Shown: positions 35,739 to 48,245 of the stretch, piece by piece
Numbering within the stretch: the first letter of the stretch is position 1
Layout: every line of letters begins with the position of its first letter
Assembly: GCA_904066235.2 (NCBI GenBank)
Contig: CAJFCV020000005.1
Span: forward strand, 8,241,501-8,305,500
DNA from: Bursaphelenchus xylophilus
Lineage: Eukaryota > Nematoda > Chromadorea > Rhabditida > Aphelenchoididae
Length of the DNA stretch: 64,000 bases
Direction: 5' to 3'
Notes under the pieces: model-generated
Databases searched by the model: none
What the model was told of the DNA's origin: nothing
Seen by the model: only the letters and a program-made list of their open reading frames with translations
Made by a program: the position numbers and the translations under genes

Positions 35739-37086
35739 TTACTCAGTTTTGGCGCGTTTTTCGTCGGCTTCCTCTGATTCTGGTTGCTTTTTGCGTTTGC
35801 GGACCAATTCGGTGATGTCATTCACTTCTTCGCCCTCTTTGGCTTCTACTTGTTGGAAGGGTTCAGAACCAAAGATCCGTTTTTTGAGTTCATCCTTGAT
35901 CTTTTGGTCAAGTGCAACTTGATCGGAGAGTTCGTTGATGTTGTTCTGAATGTCTCGACTGATTTCCTCAAGGTCGTTGATCTCCTTCTCGATGATCTTG
36001 GCGTTCTCTTCCGTCTTCTTGGACTCACAATTCTCTGAAATTTAACAAGTTAAACCTGACTCAATCAAAAATATGTACAAGTTGAAAAACCACCTATAAT
36101 TTTAACAAAAAAAGAAAGAAAAAACGTACCAATTGATTTTTGGATCACATTGAGGGCATCCTGATAGGATTGACTGGCAAGTTTGAATTCTTCTTTTAGA
36201 GACAACACCCGAGCGATTTCCGCTTGAACTTCAGCGATTTCTCGGTCAAACTCGTCCAGAACCTCTTTCTTTCCAGTCAAGGCGTTGTTTAGCTCCTCAA
36301 GTGCCAAATCATATTGCTCGTCGATGATCATTAGCTGCCCAATTCCAACACTGGCATCGGCAAGACGTCTGATCCAAACCTTCTTTTCTTGATCTTCTTG
36401 AGTATCCACTTCTTTTTGAGCGATCTTCTTGGCCAATTCAAAGAGATCCCAGGCTGAACGGATCATATCAGTCAAAGCGTCATCCACAGGGGCTTCTCCA
36501 TCTTTTACTGAGGCTGTATCTTCTGCCTGTGCTTCTTCATTACCTTCTTTTTCTTCTCCCTCTTCATTTTCTTCGTCATCTTTCTTTTCTTCGCCCTCTT
36601 TCTTTTCTTCTGTCGCTTCCTTCTTCTCCTCGCCATTTTCCTCCTTCTTTTCGCCGTTCTCTTCTCCTTCGCCATCCTCCTCATCATCCGTGGAATCAGC
36701 TTCATCGTCAACCTTGGTATTTACCACGGTGGCCATCTCGTTGCAACTTTCCAACTGGGCCCTTCCATAGCTCATGTAGACCTCATACATCTCACGTCCG
36801 AGCTCTCCGTACACTGTGCTTCTAAAATCAGAACATAAAAATTGAAACTTTATCTTACCCAAGAAGAGCTGCATCCGAGAGCTTGTCAATGGCCAAATCG
36901 ACATTTCCAGCGATCAAAAGCTTCTTTCCTTCAGCCAGAAGGGTACCAAGCTGCTTTTCCTTGCTGAAATAATTAATTCAGACCGTGAAAAAATTAAACT
37001 TGAAATAAAACACAAGAAACTTACTTTTCCGGCTTCTCATCGCCCTTTCCGTTGACTGGAGCAACATTTTCAACTTCGGCGGACAT
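35739..37086 (-). CDS. nasp: NASP-type histone chaperone
   Basis: Four exons (37086-37025, 36963-36859, 36821-36130, 36034-35739) give 384 residues. NASP/N1-N2/Sim3 proteins bind histone H3-H4 through TPR helices interrupted by an acidic loop. Here a first TPR half (LLAEGKKLLIAGNVDLAIDK, GELGREMYEVYMSYGRAQLE) is followed by about 85 residues of Glu/Lys/Asp, then the remaining TPRs (AWDLFELAKKIAQKE, DASVGIGQLMIIDEQYDLAL, ASQSYQDALNVIQ). A predicted coiled coil and a basic nuclear localisation patch (RKRKKQ) end the protein. Intron 2 is 37 nt. It is divergent from the KCTD3-like gene. Confidence 0.9.
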
Positions 37087-37656
37087 TTTCAACAACAACA
37101 ACAACGATCCGTAACAACAAAAGCGAGTGAGGAATGACAAATTTTGACAGAATTCCGCCTTCCAAAGAAAAGAGCAGAAATTTATGGCGCCAACACGACT
37201 TCGTTGTGGGACGCAGCAAGGGGAGCCGTGAAAAATAATATTTTTCTTGGATTGACGTCAATAATCGGTATTGCTGCGAAATACGAAGGTCATAATATTT
37301 GTTATTATAAAATTGTTTAAAGTTTTGAGTTCAGAAGCGTTTTATTATATTATTTTCTGTATCACATGGCAAAACTCGTGATTTTTCTTTGTTTTCTATC
37401 AATTATGTGTATTTAGATGTTTTTTGTGTTCCACAATGTTCGGATAAGTGTGCTTGATTAGAAATGCAGGCCATCGGTCTGTTTTTGCCTCCAGAATTGA
37501 TAAAACTCCACCGATTTTAAATGAAAAACCGATGTAAACAAGGTTATCTCTGTTGTAGTCTAGCACCCCGTTATAATACGCTCATTTTGCGGCGAGATAT
37601 ATAAGCGTTCGACTTACTTTATTCTATTCATAGGCTTGGTGAATGGACCGGTTATA

Positions 37657-40600
37657 ATGTCCGAAACGAGGCGGACGTCGTCCAATGAAATAATAAATTT
37701 GAATGTTGGAGGGCAGCGATTTTCAACTAGTCGGAGTACGCTCAGCTGGGTGCCGGATACATTCTTCTCCAGCCTGCTGAGCGGCCGGATCAATTCCACG
37801 GAGGATGCAACCGGGGCGGTAAGAATTTTTATCTGATGCCAAGTGTAATATCCCTGGCTGCGTCAAAATTGACAGACGTGGCTGAAAATGCGTAAAGAAC
37901 TCTTTTATTGAACCTCGGTGGTTTTTTTATTGAAAAAATTGCAGTGTTCTTAAGATATAAGAAAACGTATTTTAGGTATGAAGAGTAATATAAAGGCTTT
38001 AATCTCTATTTTTCAGTTCTTCATCGATCGAGATCCTGATTTATTTCGACGAGTACTGCATTATCTCCGCACGCAACAAATTGATTTGAGGTAAAGTTCT
38101 GTCTTATCTTATTATTTTTCACCTTTAGTCGAAAGTAGCATAAAAGACGATTCATTTTTAGCAATGTGAGCCTGTCGATGTTGATCCATGAAGCCGAGTT
38201 CTACGGGATCACACCGCTTCTGAAAAGGTTGAAGCTCTGCCAGGAGATGAACGAGACGCCCTGTGGCGACGTACTTTTTATGGGAGTTTTGGATCCGCCA
38301 GACGAAATACCTTCAGTGTCTTCCGTGGCTTTAAACAGGTCAATAAATGCGAGTAATCATATGCAATCACCGCTCATCAGGGAGAGGAGACTCTCTTCTG
38401 TAACACCAAGGGTAATATTTTTATTTTGAGCTCGATGAAGTCAAAGGGCAAAGTTTTGGACTAAACATGGTCTAATCAATAAATTATTATCTCGTTTTAG
38501 GGATATTCTCATCAAGATGCCCATCGTCAGTCCTCGGCCTCGTTTTCTACCGGTTACCCTTCTCAAAATATGTACAGTAGCTCGTCCGTGAAATTCAAAA
38601 TTAACGATTCTGGAGAATCGGTAAGCAGCTTCGCGAGAAACCTCAATTTTGACGGTCTTATGTTTTTTGGTGAGGGTGGTTCCATTTTTTTGAAGTTGAA
38701 TTTATGTTGTCGTGGTATTTTAGTCTTCACGATTATCAACCGTATCATCCGAATCAACAGTCGATCCGACCACCAGGCAGATCAGAACCGACCTCCGAAG
38801 ACTTGTCCTTCGAGAGAATGAAATGGACGAAGAAAATGTAAATAGAAACCTAATGCGAGTTCGGCTGATCCGAGCCTATCAGAACGCCGTAGCCGTTGCC
38901 TACACCAATTTTGGATGTGTTTATAAGTATGTTCCTGGTTTGATTATCTCATACTTGAAATTTAGGATGAAAGATAGTTATGGATGGAAGATGTGCTTCG
39001 TTTCCGGAATAATGGACGCACCAATAAAGCATATGGCATTCCTCTCAAAATTCCCAACACAGTTGTCGGAAAAAATGCTGGCTCTGGGGTTAACATCCAA
39101 TGTTATCCATCTGTATCTGATAGAAGAAGGTGGAGATGCTCAAGTCCATCGAACAGTTGGAGTGTTCTCGTTGAATGCAGACATTGATAAACTCTTCTTC
39201 ATTGGATCCCAGCTGGTTGCTTTGTCCTGGACTGGCAAAGTGGGCGTTTGGAATTCGATGACCCACAATTGGCAAGTACAAGGTAATTTTTGATAATAAT
39301 TTGAAAAATTGGAAAATGTTATCTATGAGTTGGATATTTTATAGTGTGAAATGGTATGCTAGATTAGATTTACGTGGATATTCCGACTTTGACTGCTGTT
39401 TTTTGGAGAAATTGGAAGTTGAAAGGTTGTTGTATGAGATGTCTAAATAAGGTCGTAAAAAGTGGAGGTGTAGATGTAGCTTTTGATTTTGAAGTTCTTA
39501 GATATCGCATATGAATTTACCATAAACGTTTTATACGATAAAATATGTTCAGATATCTGCATGAATATATAATTTCATTTGTAAAATAATTCTTTCAGAT
39601 GTGATGCAAATATCCAGTTATGACACAGCCGGCTTTATCCTCCTCCTTGGATGCACGAACGGCTGCATCTACTACATTGACATGCAAAAATTCCCCCTCC
39701 GAATGAAAGACAATGATCTCCTTATCACCGAACTCTACAGAGACCCGAATGCAGACACAATCACGGCAATATCGGTCTACCTAACCCCCAAAACAAATAT
39801 ATGTGGCAATTGGATTGAAATCGCGTATGGAACAGCGACCGGAAATGTTCGAGTTATTGTCCAGCATCCAGAAACTGTTGGTCATGGGCCGCAATTGTTC
39901 CAAACCCACTCAGTTCATACGTCTCCGATCACCAGAGTGGCTTTGACGACTAATTATTTGATTAGCGGTAAGTTGTGAGTGGGGTTCTTGGGCATTTTGG
40001 AGGTGTTTTATGTCTGAGAGGGCAAGTGTAATATACGGTTTTGGTTGAAAATTAACCCAGGAGAGTTTCATGTGGTTCAGAAAAATGGCTGAGATTTTTA
40101 ATGAGATAAGATGACACCGATTGAATAAAAAATATTATTTTGTTGCCTAAATTTTACATTTTAGTGTGCCATGAAAACAACCATGTCCGTTCGTGGTCAG
40201 TGGCCCGGTTCCGTGGCATGATCAGCACCCAGCCAGGAGGCCAATCGCTGGCTTCATTCAAGATCATGACCCTCGATTCCTCGCCTGATGATAGCCCATT
40301 GCCTGAGGGCTGTAATCCCGGTCCTTACGGAGAGCAAGATGGAGAACAGATCTTTGTCCAGCGAGTGGTTCCCGACGCTAATACCCTGTTTATTTTGTTG
40401 GCATCGACTGGAGAACGCCTCTGTACGATAAAAACAGTAGATGCCCAGCCAATAACCGCTTTTTATGTTCATGAATGTGAAGGTTCGAATAGAATGGGCG
40501 CACGACCAAGAAGGTATTTGTTCGCAGGAACCAGCAGTGGAAGTGTTCAGGTGAGAACCGCATTTTGGAGAGGAGGTTGAGAAGATTTTACTTTTTTCAT

Positions 40601-41025
40601 TTTGTGACATATAAAATTGCCTTTAGATGTTCGATTTAACCACTGCACTGGACCAACATCAAGCCAGAACCACCTTGCTTTCCCAGCAACTGAGCCAGCT
40701 CAGCACACAAACGGTTCAAGTCGGATCGGAAGCGAAAAATAACCCTTCCGGGTCTTCTGGAGTCGTCACTGGAGCTCAGAATTCGTTCATTAACCTGTCG
40801 CCTAGTCTTATAAATCAGTGGAATGTTGTCAAAGGCTTCCAGACATTACAGGTGAGATAATCTAGGAGTTTTGAGGATGTTTTTGAAATTTACAAAAATT
40901 TTTGATCATTTCTAATGTTTTAGGGTCCAACCCCGGAAGAATTGCTGAAACTAATCGAGGATTGCGATCTCGCCGTCGCCAGCCTCAACGCCTTGCCAGA
41001 ACATGGCTCCTCTAGTCAAGATTGA
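37657..41025 (+). CDS. kctd3: KCTD3/SHKBP1 homologue (BTB plus WD40-like)
   Basis: Ten exons join in phase (37657-37818, 38017-38090, 38162-38411, 38501-38620, 38724-38926, 38966-39282, 39599-39967, 40165-40550, 40627-40851, 40924-41025) to 735 residues. A BTB/POZ T1-like domain ([36 protein letters not shown]) starts almost at the N-terminus. A Ser-rich linker leads to a beta-propeller half unique to KCTD3 and SHKBP1: [95 protein letters not shown] and [18 protein letters not shown]. In vertebrates these proteins bind HCN channels (KCTD3) or signalling adaptors (SHKBP1); the role here is inferred only. Confidence 0.93.
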
Positions 41026-41139
41026 TCAATAATATACTAACCGCACCATATTTTCACCCCGTAAATAGTTAATTTAATAGCGAACATAAATTATTTCACC
41101 ATGAAGATAACTGGAGTTTCAAAAATTCTTTTTGAGAAG

Positions 41140-41684
41140 TTAGATAAGTAGTTTATACAATATAAATGTTGATATAGAAGATATTAATGAGATTTGGAGG
41201 TGATTTGAACGGTTACAACCATCACCGTAACAACAACAAATCTCCTCATTCCGCCCGGGTTGAGTGTAATTTCGACAGAATTCGGCACCGCGACGGGTCT
41301 GAAAAATAATCGTTGGGTCTTCAAGGGTGTCCAAACATAAAAATAAATATTTTTTTGAGAGAAATGGACTTTCTATGAAACTTTTGAAATTCGGACGTGT
41401 TTTTTCAAAAGAATTTGTGCGACTTTTATGCAAAACTTGGCCAAAAAATCAAAAAACCCTCTGCTAGAAATCCCAAATCAGCTTACCCCAAAACACTCGT
41501 CCACATGACATCCTCTAGTCACCATTTCCGTGTCATAATCCACGAATTTTGTACACGTAATCGCCGAAATTGGGCATTCGAAATAGGCGGACTTGATCTC
41601 CTTTTGCCAGTATTCGGTCCCTTGAAAACAGCGAATGCTCTCGCCAAAAGTTAATAGCGACAGTAATAGTAGGAGCGAAAACAT
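41140..41684 (-). CDS. Ly6-like small Cys-rich protein, probably GPI-anchored
   Basis: Two exons (41684-41487, 41298-41140) give 118 residues. The N-terminus is a signal peptide (MFSLLLLLSLLTFGES). The mature part has ten Cys in a three-finger-like layout ending CCCYGDGCN, the usual CC-x(n)-CN signature of Ly6/uPAR proteins. The C-terminus is hydrophobic (LQISLISSISTFILYKLLI), consistent with a GPI attachment signal. Nematodes have many such surface proteins of unknown role. It is convergent with the KCTD3-like gene. Confidence 0.75.
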
Positions 41685-42670
41685 TTTACTATTTTTGTGT
41701 CCCTTTTTGCTTATAAAAGACCTTCGGAAAAGAGGCGTTTTTAAACATTTTTTATAATGTTTTTTTTGCGAAAATAAACAACAAAAGGAGAGTTGCGGGG
41801 AGCTGGAATTAGTGGATGTGTTAAGTTTGGTAGTTTTGGAGTCAAAAAAGGGGGTGGTAATTAGCTGAGGTTCCAAAAACAGAGGAGGAAACAGGTTTAA
41901 AATTTGGAAATTTTTGTATTTTTTGGCTTTTTAAGATCAGAATTGTTTTCGGAGTTCAAATAGGGCTCATCGAGCTCAATCTCGTACACTTTACCCTGTT
42001 TAATAGAGATCATGAGGCCATTTTAAAAAAAAATATTTAGGGAAAAGGTCATGTGTAATATAATACTTTGCAATTAACGGTTTAAGGCGCTAGATTAGGC
42101 TTTTGTGCCCAACCGCGGGGCCACACCTTTTGGGCCAGTTTAAAATTGATTCGGGGGGTAAAAATTCAAATTTTTACCAATTTTAGTGTTATTACATGAC
42201 GTATTTTTTTATTTTCTCTGGAAATACTGAGCTCATAGCCTATATAACCACTAAGTCGTCGATTCTAAGACTTTATGTCATCCCATTAGCCGGTCGGCTC
42301 GATTGTCTTAAAAATTGAAAATTACGTCATGATAAACGCATTTTCTGTGACTAATCGTTTTCGAAAATGACCGAATTAGTCATCGTGGGCCTACTGCTTT
42401 ATTTATGAGGTCACAATGTGATTCTCAATAAAATCTGAACTTGTTTAGTCCACTTTTCCAGCCTGTGATGATGATCGATCAGCTGATGACTAAACTAATA
42501 TTAGAAATCTCCAATATTGCGTTCTTTTGTACACTTCTAGAACACCTCGGTTAATACATACCTTCTTTCGCTCAATTTAAACATTTTTCTGCATTAAATT
42601 TTACCGGATTGATAACAAGTAACTATTTGAAAATTAAAAAACTGTAACAATGAAAAATTTCAACAACTTT
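41685..42670. other. No gene recognised
   Basis: About 1 kb with no convincing ORF or splice pattern. One copy of the TATATTAC motif lies at 42050-42062. Confidence 0.45.
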
Positions 42671-44114
42671 CTAATCCACATAATTCCCGGGTTTGACGTT
42701 TAACAATTTCCCCACAAACTCTTTGAGAACTCTATTGCCTTGTGTGGTTCTAAAGAGCTTTTGTGCTGCTGGGAATGCATTCAAAATTTCCTCTGGACTT
42801 AGCTCTGATACTTGGCCGCTCAAATCTTCCGGAAGCTCCAAAATTGGGATGACTTTTCTGAAAAATTTTATTCTATTAGTTAGGAAAAAAATAACGTAGA
42901 AGACTCTGAAATCCAGTAACTTACTTCACTTCGGCTTTGACATCTTTTGACGGGGAAAGTTTTCCAAAAATATCCATAAAACAAGCCAATTCAATGGCCA
43001 AAATCTCATGATCCGTGCCTGGAAACCTATTGGATAGCTCCGCTAATACATCCTTCACCTTCTTAGGGATGATAAAGACCGGGTAGAAGAGATCTGTTTG
43101 ATACCCTAGCTAAAATTAGAAAATTTTATCAAAGATAATACAAATTTGCATAAATATGTTTGAAATCCAAAAAAATCTTCAAACGAAAGAAATAATCTTA
43201 CTGCTCTAAGTTTCTGTTCGTGTGTTACGGCGGGTACATCAATTGCTTGAGGGTAAAAGCGGTTTTGGTCATAGCCAATTCTTTCCGTTAGTGGTTGAAC
43301 TTTGAAGAAAAGGTTGAACAAAAACGAAAAAACCTTGTTTTTTATCGAGTAAAAGTCGAGATCCTTGTCCGTTGAGCAAGTCAGGAGGGTCAGTTGACTA
43401 AACACACCTATACATATAAAATATTGATAAAAATTGTCAAGGGTAACATGATTTCAAAAAAAAAGGTTTTAAAAACTCCGTAAAAGAACCACCTTAGCCA
43501 CCTATAAACTACTTTACAAACAATTTTATCACCATCAGCCATTCTCCGCCGTTTGGCGACATTTTATACGATGAAATATATTTTGATATCATGGTGAATA
43601 AAGTATCGAAAAAATTCAATTTTAGACGTCGCAAATACAGTTGTACTGCATCTTCTACCTTCAACTTTACCAAACTTCTTAAAACACGCCCAAAAATTGC
43701 CTAGTGTAACATTAATTTATACCTAAAAAGACAACTTGCTCAAGCAAACCGGTTCAAGCCACCAAAAATAACCCAAATCTTACCTGGCATTGAGAAAAGT
43801 GATCAGTGCTGGTGTTGCTACATCAAACACCGTCGGTGGAGGGTAAAAGTCGACCAATTGGCTAGTGGAAGGTTCGTCAAACAGCCTGCTTTTCCACGAT
43901 TTTTCCACAGCCGCCCTTCGCGAATATATCAACAACTGGGTCAACATCGACGATGTTACCGTTTGTTGTTGAGAAATCAATGGGAAACATCCGACCAGCA
44001 AGGATACTAAAATCTGATGTCAAGTGTAACATAAATTTTTTATAACTTCTGCTAAACAACAACAAAAATCGATAACCTACATTTATTATTGAGTCTCTTT
44101 GTCGAAAGTAACAT
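42671..44114 (-). CDS. Unknown protein with N-terminal hydrophobic segment
   Basis: Five exons join in phase (44114-44081, 44006-43784, 43397-43202, 43109-42925, 42857-42671) to 274 residues. A basic N-terminus is followed by a short hydrophobic run (LSLLVGCFPLI) that could be a signal peptide. The body is globular-looking (EILAIELACFMDIFGKL, LSGQVSELSPEEILNAFPAA). I recognise no family. For exon 3 the acceptor GTTTAG at 43398 was chosen, since the upstream one brings an immediate stop. Two introns contain the TATATTAC motif. Confidence 0.6.
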
Positions 44115-44890
44115 TCGGGCGAGTGATTGTTTGTTTAGAGGTTCAGTTTTTGAGGGTGCAAGGACATTCTCTTGGATTGAGGCGTGAAAGACGTGGATAC
44201 CTGCTCGAGATGAGGTCAACAACTGAAAAGTGACTTTTAATCCCTAAAACTAAACTATAAAGACGGCCCTATGGGTATAAAATAATGGATATAACAACGT
44301 TTTAAAAATGTGTTGGTCTTGACACGAAAACTTTTCGAAATTGAAAATCTCAAGTTTACGACATAAACTCGCTTGAATTCAATCTTACAGAGCAATTTTA
44401 TGAAATTCCAAACTAAATTTTCACATCTTTTCTTACAAACCAAAAGAATTTAATATCGCACTAGGCAACCTTGATAAAGAAAATAAAATTATCTCTTTCT
44501 TTAGGCAAATTTTGATTGTCATTTAATAAACGGAGTGGATCAAAACCTCCACTAATGGCTAAATATCATTTTAGCCGCATGCTGAGCGCTCGATTTGCAA
44601 AAGACATGGCATAATGATGTCATAAACGAACAAGGACCATTAAAAAGGAGAGAGTTCGGCGCTTTTCACGGGATAAATTGCTAAATTCGATTTAAACAAA
44701 TCTCATATAAGGCGTGCCAAAAGTCAAAGTGAGTCGAACGAACAAGAATAAACTCTCTTCGGAACTTGAAATGGCTGTAAAACAACAAGACGATCTTTTC
44801 TTTGTACTCTAGTTAACAGCCATATTACATTTAGCCGTTATAATACCGAAAAACCCTATTTTTGAAGTAAAATCTTCTATTATCGCATGA
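44115..44890. other. No gene recognised
   Basis: AT-rich intergenic DNA between two divergently placed gene models; only short ORFs without support. Confidence 0.4.
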
Positions 44891-45814
44891 ATGGGCCATT
44901 CCCTACAGTTACTTGTAGCCATGGTACTGTTGGTTTCTAATTCTGCATCTTCAACAAGTACGATCCGAACTACAACAAGAAGGAATTTCACAGGTAAGCC
45001 ACTGCTGACAAGGCCCCAAATTTTCCCTCAGGTTGACATATTCTTAAAAATCTCGTTTCAGGGAAGCGGCAAGTTCAGAGAGAACCAGCATTCGTCCTGC
45101 GATGCCCGTCTCCTGCACGAACGAGACATCCACACAGAGTAAGGAAAACAGATTCGTTCTTACCTACTAAAAGAGCAAACCAGTTTTTAATTTTCAAAAC
45201 GGGGTTAGCCCGACTCCAAGCACCGAAAAAACTCCAAAAAGAGATCAAAATTACCCCGAATTTGAGATCAAAAAGTATTATGGAGACAAAGAGAGACGGT
45301 TACAGTGGGGGACCGGATCAGTGGCAAAAAACGTACCATTTTGCTTCCGGGAAGTATCAAAAATGTGACAAAATGCTTGCCTCTCCAAGTGAAAACAACT
45401 CCGACTTCAGAAGCGCGCCCACTCTTTTTGTGAGGAAAAAGGGCGCGCCCTTCAAAACGAAGTTTTTTTTCAGTTGAAGAGGGAAGGATTTTGCCACGTT
45501 TTTGATACTTCCCGGACGCAAAATGGTACGTTTTCTGCCACTGGATAAGGTACCCTACTGTAGATCGAAGTGAACTCAGCACACTTCAATTCCAGATGCG
45601 TTACAACTCGAAAATGTCTCGAAACGTATCCCAGCAATATTATCCCTTCAAAATAAATGATAGCTCCATTTTTGAAGAGAGAAAGTTTTTCAAGACATCT
45701 TTTCAGACATCCCTCTTCAAGAACAACAATATTTTTGTGTCTCTACAAAACATTTTGATACACAATTTGGACCAATTTAATCTCATTTCGAACTTTCTAT
45801 CGACCAGCAGCTAA
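44891..45814 (+). CDS. Putative secreted protein, gene model uncertain
   Basis: Exon 1 (44891-44993) encodes a clear signal peptide (LQLLVAMVLLVSNSASS) and exon 2 (45062-45138) a basic, Arg/Pro/His-rich segment. Joined to exon 45596-45814 the product is 132 residues ending in a Phe/Asn-rich tail. Alternatively exon 2 can join in phase to an acceptor just before 45852, running directly into the next gene, whose product lacks its own signal peptide. The second possibility is attractive because that product ends in a GPI-like tail. The intron before 45596 holds a family B element. Confidence 0.4.
45303..45560. mobile_element. Foldback element, family B, copy 3
   Basis: 258 bp from CAGTGGGGGACCGGATCAGT to CCTACTG, with TA on both sides. 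The centre carries a second inverted word (GGGCGCGCC and GCGCGCCC with CTTTTT). It lies within an intron of the putative secreted-protein gene. Confidence 0.9.
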
Positions 45815-45861
45815 TTCCAATACAAATAAATTCCCCAAAACTTTTTCAGCTCCGAATCAGC

Positions 45862-47082
45862 ATGGCGTTTTATTTTAACAACTCATTACTACTCCAAATT
45901 GACAACGGCACAGTCCTGACATTCGACAAACTCAAAGGAACCAGCAAAGTAATCCAATGGAAAACGTTTGGCGACTTCAATTCCGCCATAGTTTTGTGGA
46001 AAAACGGAAAAGTTAGGTTTGAGTACGAAGAGAAACGGCATTGGTATGCGATGAGAATCAAGTCTGCGGAGTTTCACCAGCTTCGAGGGAACTGGCGGTG
46101 CAGAATGCTAGTGGTTTCGGCGCGTAATGGGAAGATTCATAAGGCCAAATATGAGAGTAAAAAGTGGTACGGACCTCAGACTACCTACTTTGTCATTCAC
46201 AAAGTGAGTTTGGCCATTGGGTTTAGAATTTTCGTGATTCTTTTCATGTGGGCGATATTTTATATGAAATTTTCATAGTTTTAGCTGAAACACGATTACA
46301 GCTTTCAAATTTTTGGCAATTTATGATATAGGTGACATTTTATACGAAAAATATCGAAAATCCGGGAAGTATCAAAAATGTAGCAAAATGCTTCCCCCTC
46401 CAAGTGAAAAAACTTCGTTTTGAAGGGCGCGCCCTTTTTCATCATAAAAAGAGCGCGCTTTTGAAATCGGAGTTTTTTCACTTGGAGAGGGAGGTATTTT
46501 GCCACATTTTTGATGCTCCCTGGATGCAAAATGATACGTTTTTTGCCACTGTATCAGGTCCCCACAGTACAACTGTCAGTCAATCCAAGACTGTCTATCT
46601 ATACAACGTTTCAGAAAATTCAAAGCCTTTCATCCATTTAAATTCTGCTTTTAGAACCAGACAACTATAAATCCTACTGTGGAATACGATAGAATCGACA
46701 ATCGAGCCACTAAAATCAAACTGGACGACAAAAAAATCATCAAAAAGGAGACCGAAAGCGCTTTCGACGACAGTGTAATGTAAGACTTGCATATTTCATT
46801 CATTACTTTATATTGCCCTTCAGATTCACAAAACCCAACGAAGACTTCACTGTTTTTCACCGAATGAGCCGTTATCGAGAGCTTGCTTACATCAGAAACT
46901 CGGATATAAAAGACGAAAGGGACGAGGCTGGAATTCAAGTGGGAAAAATTACCTACGTAGACGAGCCTTCCAGGCAAAGAAATTATTCATCTGTTCATGC
47001 TTTGCCGGCTAATTTTTGTACCAAGAATCAAGCCAGAGTCGCCTTAACATTACTAGCATCCTATATTTTACAACTTCTTTAG
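45862..47082 (+). CDS. Unknown beta-rich protein with GPI-like C-terminus
   Basis: Three exons (45862-46203, 46655-46779, 46824-47082) give 241 residues from the first ATG after a TTTCAG acceptor. The first exon looks beta-rich and aromatic (NGTVLTFDKLKG, VLWKNGKVRFEYEEKRHWYA). The middle exon is Lys/Asp-rich. The end is a short hydrophobic tail (RVALTLLASYILQLL) preceded by a plausible attachment site. A GPI tail needs a signal peptide, which this model lacks; the exon at 44891 could supply it. I recognise no family. Intron 1 contains a family B element. Confidence 0.6.
46362..46567. mobile_element. Foldback element, family B, copy 4 (left end truncated)
   Basis: Begins inside the left arm (CCGGGAAGTATCAAAAATG) and ends GGTCCCCACAG followed by TA. 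Central words GGGCGCGCCCTT and GAGCGCGCTTTT match copy 3. It sits in intron 1 of the gene at 45862-47082. Confidence 0.85.
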
Positions 47083-47381
47083 AGTTCGCTAATAAAAACG
47101 AGGAGAAGTTTTGAAAAATGGCAGTGATGACTAATAATAAAAAAAAAAGATTGCTAAAGCTTCTGCGAGATGGTAGCTGAAACGCTGCAAGAAATCCACA
47201 ACACTAAGACATATTACTCACGATAAGGACCCAATACCTAGTATAACAACAAAGAGGCCAAAAATTATTCCAACAGGTTGAAAAAAAGCCAAAAATAACT
47301 GGCTTAACCCTTATTACAATGCAAGGCGCCATTGATCACCTACGACATAAGTAAAATCAAAAATCATTTTTACCTACTACA

Positions 47382-47662
47382 ATATAAGGCGCGTGCGTTC
47401 TAATTCTCTTCGGACTTCCTCGCAGAAAACCCGCATTTCTTGTCTGTGGGCCCGCTAGACAAGAAATGCGCAATTCTTGACTGAGCAGAGAAAAAAAGAA
47501 AAAAATCTTCACGGGGAGAGAGCAGAAAATTGCGCAATGTTGCGCAATGTTACGCAATTTTAGACAAGAATTGCGCGTTTCTTGTCTAGCGGGCCCACAG
47601 ACAAGAAATGCGGGTTTTCTGCGAGGAAGTCCGAAGAGAAGTAGAACGCACGCGCCTTATAT
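47382..47662. mobile_element. 281-bp inverted-repeat element with 100-bp arms
   Basis: The left arm starts ATATAAGGCGCGTGCGTTCT and the right arm is its near-perfect complement; inner parts share GACAAGAAATGCG and GGGCCCGC words. TA lies at both ends. The spacer repeats TTGCGCAATG twice. The element lies just downstream of exon 2 of the minus-strand gene at 47707-48000, probably in its intron. Confidence 0.9.
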
Positions 47663-47706
47663 CAAAAACCGTAAGTCCCCAAGAAAGCTAATTTTAAAAC
47701 CCTTAC

Positions 47707-48000
47707 TCTTTGTCGATTAGCCATCTTCATGTTGCTTTCAATTAATGACACGCCTGGAAAGCCGGACTCCAAGAACTTCAGTGCCAACGCCGGCTCATGA
47801 GAATTGAATAAAACAATATGGGTTTGTGAAGGCTTTGTAACTTCCTGCTCAATCGCATCATGCGCCCATTGCACTGTCTTGTCTAAGAAATAAAATCAAA
47901 TCCGAAATTTCCACTTACCTTGAAGTTCTTCGCATTTTATGGCCAGTCCAACACTTCTCAGATGCCGCTGCCAAAAAGACTTGACGGATCTTGTTATCAT
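47707..48000 (-). CDS. Unknown protein, 3' end unresolved
   Basis: Exons 48000-47919 and 47882-47707 join in phase to 86 residues (begins MITRSVKSFWQRHLRSVGLA; contains THIVLFNSHEPALALKFLES). The second exon ends at a good GTAAGG donor, so at least one more exon must lie downstream. A candidate begins after a TTGCAG acceptor near 47200 and would add a hydrophobic segment, but it overlaps the convergent gene's last exon and is not called. The basic, amphipathic N-terminus could be a mitochondrial targeting peptide. It is divergent from the BIR-like gene, 245 bp away. Confidence 0.5.
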
Positions 48001-48245
48001 CAACCAGCCAGCTCTAATTCAATTCAAAAATATCGAAAATGCGTCTCCTACCAATAATAAACCACCATCTACAACTTTCCATCCAAGCTTCGGTCAAAAA
48101 ACGAAAAAATACGGATAATTTGGGCGCAGCTTGCGGATTTTCTTCACAGTGCAAATTGCGAGGACATTGTATACGAAGAATTCAAATTTTTGAAAAACTA
48201 TTTACAAAGTCATTTCACAGTCGAGACCTCGTTCAAACAGGTTGA

